The notes beneath the pieces are model-generated. The model was not told where the DNA came from, ran no database searches, and saw only the letters and a list, made by a program, of their open reading frames with translations. Below, one piece after another: positions 56,753-61,378 of a stretch of 61,378 nt of DNA. This DNA is from an uncultured Bacteroides sp. GTDB lineage: Bacteria; Bacteroidota; Bacteroidia; Bacteroidales; Bacteroidaceae. Both the position numbers and the translations under genes were made by a program. Each line of letters starts with the position of its first letter. The first letter of the stretch is position 1. The stretch is taken from contig CALADS010000048.1 of assembly GCA_937890825.1 (NCBI GenBank), forward strand, positions 1 to 61,378, read 5' to 3'.

Positions 56753-57113
56753 AGATCAAACTCCTATCAAACACGGTCTCCCAGCGTTCTTTTTTCAATG
56801 GTTTCATGCGTAAGGCCCACATGATTTGCCGGACTGTGACGGTGGGATAGCAGCCATTCACATCTTTCTTCTTTGCATGGTGGTCAAAGTATTCCTTGAA
56901 TCCAGCATGCAGATAGATTTTATCGTTCAGCCACGGATCAATAGCGCTCCATGTGGTGGATTTCGTTTTCTCGTTAAAACGCTGTTGGATGACACAAAGG
57001 CCCTTTTCATGGTCCAAATATAATGTACTGATGCGATAGACCGGGTGATTGCACCGGTACGTTTGACCATAGTAGTTCGTCCAATTTTCAGGCGGTAGAT
57101 TATGGTATCTCAT
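56751..57113 (-). CDS. conserved protein of Clostridia phages and mobile elements
   Basis: 120 residues: RYHNLPPENWTNYYGQTYRC, ISTLYLDHEKGLCVIQQRF, WSAIDPWLNDKIYLHAGF, TVTVRQIMWALRMKPLKKER. Familiar in Clostridia mobile elements; no function. Soluble. Ribosome site weak (AAGAAAGA-type sequence of the hairpin tail). Confidence 0.6.
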   Translation of the reverse strand: MRYHNLPPENWTNYYGQTYRCNHPVYRISTLYLDHEKGLCVIQQRFNEKTKSTTWSAIDPWLNDKIYLHAGFKEYFDHHAKKKDVNGCYPTVTVRQIMWALRMKPLKKERWETVFDRSLI

Positions 57114-57150
57114 AAAAGAAAGAGAAGCCGCAGATTTCTCCGCAGCCTCT
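57112..57150 (-). terminator. AGAAAU-loop terminator 7
   Basis: AGAGGCTGCGG, AGAAAT, CTGCGGCTTCT then CTTTCTTTTAT on the minus strand. Stem differs from copy 1 (GCTGCGG against GCCGTGG), loop same. Confidence 0.82.
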
Positions 57151-57162
57151 CCTGTCCCTCCT

Positions 57163-57588
57163 TTATACAGACTTTTTTCCGTAATCCTTGTAGATCATCT
57201 TGCCGTCCCGATAACGGTCGTCGAACACCTGCACACCGCCTGCCGAACAAATTGCCCAGAACCGGTCATGGTAAATCATCAGAAATGCCCCCAGAGCGGT
57301 CGATGCCACACCAGCTACGACTTTCGCCACTTCGGTTTTCCAAGCCTTCTCTGCCTTGTCTGCTTCGATTCTGAGTTCATTTGTCTTCATCTGAAGCTCA
57401 TCCTCTCGTGCATTCTTGTCAGCCAGGTTTGTTTTCTCCTTAACGCGAATTTCGTAGAACTTTGCAGCGCACTCGTAGGCAGCCTTGTACTCATTGCTTC
57501 CCGGTGTCAGATCCTTAATTCGTTCAAGCTCGTGCTTAATCGTTTCGTCCATCAACTTTTCGTTCTGGACTGCATTCAGTTCTTCCAT
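57163..57588 (-). CDS. coiled-coil membrane protein
   Basis: 141 residues: helical and charged from 1 to 85 (ERIKDLTPGSNEYKAAYEC, NAREDELQMKTNELRIEADK), membrane segment about 88-105 (VAKVVAGVASTALGAFLMIY), then a cytoplasmic or outer tail. Start in a TCAAAATGG element after AAAGGAGAT. Unknown. Confidence 0.55.
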   Translation of the reverse strand: MEELNAVQNEKLMDETIKHELERIKDLTPGSNEYKAAYECAAKFYEIRVKEKTNLADKNAREDELQMKTNELRIEADKAEKAWKTEVAKVVAGVASTALGAFLMIYHDRFWAICSAGGVQVFDDRYRDGKMIYKDYGKKSV

Positions 57589-57629
57589 TTTGATTATCTC
57601 CTTTTCAAGTCAATATTTGGAGTTTTTCT

Positions 57630-57655
57630 CCATTAAACAGTATGTTTTTCTCGCG
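57630..57655 (-). promoter_or_regulatory. degenerate CGCG element f
   Basis: Coding strand CGCGAGAAAAAC, 7 bases, TTAATGG, same 26-base length but weaker match, overlapping the last codons of 57633-57887. Confidence 0.35.
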
Positions 57656-57887
57656 ACTTTAGCTTACTCACTTTGTTCACCCTGAGAACAACATACTGTC
57701 TATCGGCAAAGTCCACGGATTCCCCGCCCAAGTTCAGGAACAGACTGGGGTTCTCGTTCTCGTCAGCCTGAGCAACGATAAGAGAGCCGATCGTTTCAGC
57801 CTCGTAGTCAATCTTCCACCGGACAGCAGAACCAACCACGAAGCCGATGGTCGCACAGATAAGCCCCAGACCAATGATGATGTACAT
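57633..57887 (-). CDS. small membrane-anchored protein
   Basis: 84 residues: MYIIIGLGLICATIGFVVGS (membrane segment), then AVRWKIDYEAETIGSLIVA and a beta tail ending in VNKVSKLKSREK. ATG 57885-57887 after AGGAG. Such anchored domains recur in this block. Confidence 0.55.
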   Translation of the reverse strand: MYIIIGLGLICATIGFVVGSAVRWKIDYEAETIGSLIVAQADENENPSLFLNLGGESVDFADRQYVVLRVNKVSKLKSREKHTV

Positions 57888-57939
57888 TTTCAAATCTCCT
57901 TTGTAATAGAATAATGGATAAACCGGTCGTGTGCATGAT

Positions 57940-57974
57940 GAAAATAAAAAGAGTCGTAGATTTCTCCACGGCTC
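57940..57974 (-). terminator. AGAAAU-loop terminator 8
   Basis: GAGCCGTGG, AGAAAT, CTACGACTC then TTTTTATTTT on the minus strand; one C-A mismatch. Confidence 0.8.
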
Positions 57975-57983
57975 CCTTACGCC

Positions 57984-58217
57984 TTAAATGTCGTTTCTAA
58001 TCAAGAACAGGTCGTTATGATTGCAAGCCGGTCTCACAATTCCCTTTGCCCGAATCAACATGATTGCATTGGCATAAGCCGCGCGTGCACTTTGAGCGGT
58101 TTTGTACTCGTCCGTATCAATGTACATGACTTTCTGGTTGCTCTCGATGAATACGCGGATCTTGTCAATAGCGTTCACATATCCCCGATCGTAGCTAGTC
58201 TTTACTCGTCTCCTCAT
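57984..58217 (-). CDS. small basic protein
   Basis: 77 residues: RRRVKTSYDRGYVNAIDKIR, VMYIDTDEYKTAQSARAAYA, IRAKGIVRPACNHNDLFLIR. ATG 58215-58217 after AAAGGAG. Possibly nucleic-acid binding by charge. Unknown. Confidence 0.5.
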   Translation of the reverse strand: MRRRVKTSYDRGYVNAIDKIRVFIESNQKVMYIDTDEYKTAQSARAAYANAIMLIRAKGIVRPACNHNDLFLIRNDI

Positions 58218-58253
58218 AATAAATTCTCCTTTCAATTTTCAGAAGACATCCTT

Positions 58254-58279
58254 CCATAATAGAATACGAAAAGTTCGCG
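58254..58279 (-). promoter_or_regulatory. CGCG element g
   Basis: Coding strand CGCGAACTTTTC, 7 bases, ATTATGG; about 37 bases upstream of the next ATG. Confidence 0.72.
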
Positions 58280-58307
58280 AACAAAAAGCAGAGGGCGTGT
58301 TTTTAAT

Positions 58308-58481
58308 TTACTTATTGCCCTTTGTCTTGTCAGAATCCAAATATTCTCTTGCCTTTTGCAGCTTGATGTATGCCACATATGCTTCCATGGTTGTCGCCAC
58401 CAAGCAAATTGCAGCACTGCCAGCTTTCATAAAAGGTACAGCCCCTAAAAGTTTCTTTCCAATGACATATCTAGCTTTCAT
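58308..58481 (-). CDS. small membrane protein
   Basis: 57 residues: KARYVIGKKLLGAVPFMKAG, SAAICLVATTMEAYVAYIKL then a basic tail. ATG 58479-58481 after TTGGAGG. One membrane segment. Confidence 0.5.
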   Translation of the reverse strand: MKARYVIGKKLLGAVPFMKAGSAAICLVATTMEAYVAYIKLQKAREYLDSDKTKGNK

Positions 58482-58510
58482 AGTATCATCCTCCAATATA
58501 CCCTCTACTT

Positions 58511-58536
58511 CCATAAAGGAAAATGAAAATTTCACG
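58511..58536 (-). promoter_or_regulatory. CGCG element h
   Basis: Coding strand CGTGAAATTTTC, 7 bases, TTTATGG, placed right after AGAAAU terminator 9, as expected of a promoter for the next gene. Confidence 0.72.
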
Positions 58537-58542
58537 AACAGG

Positions 58543-58580
58543 CAAAAAAAAAGAAAGAGCCTGTGATTTCTCACACGCTC
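58543..58580 (-). terminator. AGAAAU-loop terminator 9 (compensated stem)
   Basis: GAGCGTGTG, AGAAAT, CACAGGCTC then TTTCTTTTTTTTT on the minus strand. Inner pairs GTG/CAC differ from copy 1 on both sides, loop unchanged, one G-G mismatch. Confidence 0.88.
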
Positions 58581-58595
58581 CTGTATGGGTAAACA

Positions 58596-58934
58596 TCAAT
58601 CTTTTATCGTTGCTTTAAACTCTTCCACGGTCATCTCTACACGTGGCGCAGCATCTTCAACTTTCAGAAGGCCATCTCGTACCAGCCCAGCCAAAATATC
58701 GATCTCAACCTTGTGCTTGGCGATTTTCTCTTGGGCGATTTTCTGTTCACGCTTGATTCTTCCCTGCTCTACTGGGCACGTTGAACAACATTCGGGATAG
58801 CTTTTGTTGCCACATTTATTGCACATCATTTCATGCCGTCCGAGGTCGGGAATTTCCTCGTCATATTCTTTCACAACTATAGTCCATTTGCCATTGACTT
58901 TTTCGGGGCAAGCCATTTTGGAATGTACAAGCAT
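58596..58934 (-). CDS. Cys-rich coiled-coil protein
   Basis: 112 residues: ACPEKVNGKWTIVVKEYDEE, MMCNKCGNKSYPECCSTC (five Cys in a row, zinc site) and a helical coiled coil (IKREQKIAQEKIAKHKVEID). ATG 58932-58934 after AGGAGG. No named family. Confidence 0.55.
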   Translation of the reverse strand: MLVHSKMACPEKVNGKWTIVVKEYDEEIPDLGRHEMMCNKCGNKSYPECCSTCPVEQGRIKREQKIAQEKIAKHKVEIDILAGLVRDGLLKVEDAAPRVEMTVEEFKATIKD

Positions 58935-58974
58935 ATAATTTCGCCTCCTTTTCTTCAGTATATCACAGCCAGAC

Positions 58975-59007
58975 AAAAAGCAAAAGACCATGTTTCAGAT
59001 CTTTTGC
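58975..59007 (-). terminator. rho-independent terminator
   Basis: The minus strand reads GCAAAAGATC, loop, GGTCTTTTGC, TTTTTG. Different sequence family from the AGAAAU hairpins, 16 bases beyond the stop at 59023. Confidence 0.75.
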
Positions 59008-59022
59008 CCTGCAGAATGGTGA

Positions 59023-59217
59023 TTAGGAAATCAACGTCAAGTAGCGATTCAACAGCCGCTCGTACGTATCTTCGTCTGCTTTAATGTAGACGAGAATTTC
59101 CATCCGGTTCTTAGCATTTTTCTCGCTGTGAATCATCAGGTCATAATAACCTTCATCATTCAGCATACGAATACAAATGCCGAGCTGTCTATCGCTTTTT
59201 GCCAGAAATGATTTCAT
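59023..59217 (-). CDS. small protein of unknown function
   Basis: 64 residues: KSFLAKSDRQLGICIRMLND, EGYYDLMIHSEKNAKNRMEI, LVYIKADEDTYERLLNRYL. Alternating helix and strand like a small regulator or nuclease inhibitor. ATG 59215-59217 after AGGAGG. Preceded by CGCG element i. Confidence 0.5.
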   Translation of the reverse strand: MKSFLAKSDRQLGICIRMLNDEGYYDLMIHSEKNAKNRMEILVYIKADEDTYERLLNRYLTLIS

Positions 59218-59232
59218 GGTTCTCACCTCCTT

Positions 59233-59258
59233 CCATAAAAGAGGCAGAACTTTTCGCG
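59233..59258 (-). promoter_or_regulatory. CGCG element i
   Basis: Coding strand CGCGAAAAGTTC, 7 bases, TTTATGG, directly followed by AAGGAGG and ATG 16 bases beyond the element, and preceded by AGAAAU terminator 10. Confidence 0.75.
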
Positions 59259-59259
59259 T

Positions 59260-59293
59260 TGAAAAAGAAGAGCCGCAGATTTCTCCACGGCTC
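59260..59293 (-). terminator. AGAAAU-loop terminator 10
   Basis: GAGCCGTGG, AGAAAT, CTGCGGCTC then TTCTTTTTC on the minus strand. Same stem as copy 1. Confidence 0.85.
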
Positions 59294-59298
59294 AGCTT

Positions 59299-59577
59299 TT
59301 ACAGTATTGTAATGTCTATTATTTCTTTATCTTCTTCAAAGTGCTTCACCAATTTATTGAACTCGTCCTCGGCACATGTACAGTCAAATAAAACTCGTAT
59401 ACATGGTTTGAATTCACCAGGCTTTGCCCCCGTCAGCTTTCTTAATCTTTCCGACGCATCAAAATACTCTGTATGGTAAATTCCTACCAGCATTGTTCTC
59501 ATCTCTTGTTCAATGCGTTTACCAATATCGGCTCTGCACTTTAAGTAAAAATGTACTCGTTTTGCAATATTTACCAT
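59299..59577 (-). CDS. small protein of unknown function
   Basis: 92 residues: VNIAKRVHFYLKCRADIGKR, MLVGIYHTEYFDASERLRKL, FKPCIRVLFDCTCAEDEFNK. Alpha/beta pattern. ATG 59575-59577 after GGAGGTGAT, itself part of the TTATGGAGG end of CGCG element j. Confidence 0.5.
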   Translation of the reverse strand: MVNIAKRVHFYLKCRADIGKRIEQEMRTMLVGIYHTEYFDASERLRKLTGAKPGEFKPCIRVLFDCTCAEDEFNKLVKHFEEDKEIIDITIL

Positions 59578-59588
59578 TACAATCACCT

Positions 59589-59614
59589 CCATAAAGCGCC
59601 TTGAACTTTTCGCG
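59589..59614 (-). promoter_or_regulatory. CGCG element j
   Basis: Coding strand CGCGAAAAGTTC, 7 bases, TTTATGG; directly abuts the stop at 59615 and runs into the next ribosome site. Confidence 0.75.
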
Positions 59615-60037
59615 TCATTGCCGTTCCTTGCTCAGGAGCCAGAAGAAATAATGGTAAAATTTGTAGTACGTTTTTCTGCAGCATGGGCACCCATTGGCTC
59701 TCAGTGCATCATAGCACACCTCTTCCGTCACACCTCTTAATACGTATGGTGCAATAGCAGGTTCTAGCTTTGCTACACAGCGGTCGATAATATCAATGTG
59801 CATCGAATAGTAGGCTCGTATCATAGCCTGCCGCTCTGTCGAGCTTTCCGGGAGGCTTCCTCTTATAATCCCAGAAACCTCGTGGCTGCTCGATTCCCAC
59901 CCGTTGACTTGTTCTAAAGCCTTTTTCCAGTCCGGGTACTGCAAGCAAAAGTTTTTCAGCTCGTAGTAGCGGTATTTAGTTATGTAGAAGGAGCTTTTCT
60001 TTGAGAGTTCTGGTTTTTCATTCCGCATTTTTTTCAT
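59615..60037 (-). CDS. putative phage regulator (ArpU-like layout)
   Basis: 140 residues: SSFYITKYRYYELKNFCLQY, PDWKKALEQVNGWESSSHEV, IDRCVAKLEPAIAPYVLRGV, and CCRKTYYKFYHYFFWLLSKE. Layout (two helices, then a tyrosine-rich end) resembles small late regulators of Firmicutes phages; DNA binding not proven. First gene of the early block after the integrase. Confidence 0.45.
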   Translation of the reverse strand: MKKMRNEKPELSKKSSFYITKYRYYELKNFCLQYPDWKKALEQVNGWESSSHEVSGIIRGSLPESSTERQAMIRAYYSMHIDIIDRCVAKLEPAIAPYVLRGVTEEVCYDALRANGCPCCRKTYYKFYHYFFWLLSKERQ

Positions 60038-60184
60038 GGACAGGGATTTCCTTTCTAATTTTGTTCAGAAAGGATAATACTGTCCAAAACGGTCGTATGC
60101 GTGCCCCTTTTAACATTCTTGCTGATGAATTATGCCAAGTCGAAGTAAATCGTTTAATCTAGAATAGAATTTGATTGGTAAAAA

Positions 60185-61147
60185 TTAAAGAATTTTGCTA
60201 AGTGGGCTATGTTTTCGGTACATTTCAGCAAGGTCGTCTTGTGTGATGTCTAAATAGGCTTGTTCTGTAACCGTGACACTGCTGTGGCCCAACAGTCTGC
60301 TAAGTGTGTAAATGTTCCCTCCACTCATAAGAAACCTCTTTGCGAAATTGTTGCGGAATACATGAGGGTGAATGTTGCTCAGTCCTATCCGCTTGGCATA
60401 TTTGCGAACATTGGCCTCAAAGTTACTGACCTGAACACGTTTTCCCTTATTGGTGCAAAACAGAAAATCACTGTCACGATAACGATCCTTGTACTTTATC
60501 CAGCGTTGAAGCTGTGTTGCCATCTTGTCCGAGAAAAACACATAGCGCGCCCTCTTGCCCTTTGTATTATCTGCCGGGAGACTAATGCATCGTTTCGCAA
60601 TGTCCAGATCATGCACATTGATCAACAAACACTCATTTACTCTCATACCCGTATCAAGTAGAAGCTGCATGACGATGCAATCCCGGTATTCGCTAAAGCT
60701 TGAAATATCCATGCTCTTCAGCAAACGCTTGAAGTCTTCATCCGAAACGAACTCCAATGGTTTACGTTCCACTCTAACGAAATCGCCCTTTTTGACAGGC
60801 GAGCGGAGAATTAGTTCTTCTTCCACACACCAGTTGAAGAAAACTCGCAGGTTTCGCAGATAGTTATTTACGGTCACATCTGAAACGTTCTTCCCAAAGT
60901 CAAGTCTCCGCTCTGGATAGTTGCCACTGTTCGGATTGGTAATAACCGTATATTTCCCTCGTTCTTTGATGCTCTTTATATAGCCTTGTATCGCAAGATG
61001 GGTGATATTTTCTGTCAGCAGAATCCCCTGCCCATCCATGTACTTCATAAAGATCCGAAGTGTCTGTTCATAGCTGTTAATAGTTTTCGTGCTCAGTCCT
61101 TTCAAACCGCAGTACTCAATAAACATCTCAATATCTCGCGCAAGCAT
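60185..61147 (-). CDS. int: tyrosine recombinase (integrase)
   Basis: 320 residues. SAM-like binding domain at 5-110, catalytic domain after. Active residues: Arg in LDTGMRVNECLL, Lys in NTKGKRARYVFF, His-x-x-Arg in HPHVFRNNFAKR, His in LLGHSSVTV, Tyr in TEQAYLDIT. Complete set, so likely active. Ribosome site GGGAGG. It integrates and excises the genome at att. It stands at one end of the map, as in prophages, with four TTATCGC-type repeats upstream that may be arm sites. Confidence 0.92.
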   Translation of the reverse strand: MLARDIEMFIEYCGLKGLSTKTINSYEQTLRIFMKYMDGQGILLTENITHLAIQGYIKSIKERGKYTVITNPNSGNYPERRLDFGKNVSDVTVNNYLRNLRVFFNWCVEEELILRSPVKKGDFVRVERKPLEFVSDEDFKRLLKSMDISSFSEYRDCIVMQLLLDTGMRVNECLLINVHDLDIAKRCISLPADNTKGKRARYVFFSDKMATQLQRWIKYKDRYRDSDFLFCTNKGKRVQVSNFEANVRKYAKRIGLSNIHPHVFRNNFAKRFLMSGGNIYTLSRLLGHSSVTVTEQAYLDITQDDLAEMYRKHSPLSKIL

Positions 61148-61200
61148 AAAATAAAACCTCCCATATTCATCGGATGCTACCCCCCAATAAATACAGGAGA

Positions 61201-61325
61201 TTTATCGCCTTTCATTTACCTTATTTATCGCCATGAGGGCATAATTCCACATTTTTTAGAGCGATAAACAAACGCCAAATTTCCATTCACCCCAATTCAC
61301 GCCATATAAGCATACTAATTATCGC
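61201..61325 (+). repeat. TTATCGC repeats upstream of the integrase, possible arm-type att sites
   Basis: TTTATCGCC at 61201-61209 and 61224-61232, reversed GCGATAAA at 61261-61268, and TTATCGC at 61319-61325. The region 61148-61378 holds no gene. Repeated short sites beside an integrase gene fit arm-type binding sites of attP/attL, but no shared core with the left end was found. Confidence 0.4.
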
Positions 61326-61378
61326 AAACTTTTTTCATCCAATGCGCTGGCGCTTATCCAGGCGCATCTTGTCAGCGA

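Noticed and set aside
42903..59293. CRISPR-like array suggested by repeated hairpins
   Set aside because: Repeats are hundreds to thousands of bases apart with genes between, and each ends in a T-run; they are terminators.
1..61378. Direct repeat att sites at the two ends of the window
   Set aside because: I compared the first 350 and last 230 bases by eye and found no shared stretch of 12 bases or more.

Overview
The window is almost entirely one tailed-phage genome, either a prophage or a circular phage genome cut open. It has a siphovirus plan of the kind seen in gut Clostridia. Signs of a Firmicutes host are strong AGGAGG-type ribosome sites, an SPP1-type holin, a GH25 lysin without a carboxy-terminal binding module, a small protein resembling the Spo0A DNA-binding domain, and many small families I recall from Faecalibacterium- and Ruminococcus-type phages. 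All convincing genes but one lie on the minus strand, so the biological order runs from right to left.

Early side (61.1 to 36 kb): a tyrosine recombinase, then about 20 very small genes (60.0 to 52.3 kb), many with one membrane segment. These are separated alternately by a repeated promoter-like element (CGCGAAANNTTC, 7 bases, NTTATGG on the coding strand) and by terminator hairpins with an invariant AGAAAU loop. Then come three diverged copies of a two-hydrophobic-segment membrane protein, more small membrane proteins, and a 1335-residue replication protein that appears to join an SF3-type helicase, an archaeo-eukaryotic-type primase and a family B DNA polymerase. Next are an SSB-like protein, an SF2 helicase, a dNTP diphosphohydrolase-like protein, ThyX, a Spo0A-C-like regulator, a lipoprotein, and an AT-rich repeat block at 36.4-36.7 kb that may be an origin.

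Middle (35.8 to 31.3 kb): two PD-(D/E)XK-type nucleases overlap each other and sit just upstream of a 921-residue protein with the DFDGD signature of double-psi beta-barrel RNA polymerases. That protein has helix-turn-helix segments at both ends and a short amino-terminal module also seen in three proteins of the head operon. Together with the repeated CGCG elements this is the most exciting part of the window: a possible phage-encoded (perhaps virion-delivered) RNA polymerase and its own promoters. A structured non-coding region at 31.63-31.96 kb lies between this block and the packaging genes and may hold cos or pac.

Late side (31.6 to 0.3 kb): putative small terminase, HNH endonuclease, DUF6275-like protein, head-tail connector and large terminase. 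Then comes the only plus-strand gene, with its own sigma-A-like promoter (a candidate moron), three tag-bearing proteins, portal, a protease-capsid fusion with an internal ribosome site, neck genes, major tail protein, chaperone-like proteins, a 2249-residue tape measure, two Dit-like proteins, Tal, a set of fibre and baseplate proteins (including kelch-like and collagen-like ones), lysin, a coiled-coil membrane protein and holin. Fourteen exact copies of TCAAAATGG (coding strand) mark gene starts or leaders, mostly in this late half. I see no CI-type repressor, Cro or excisionase despite the integrase.
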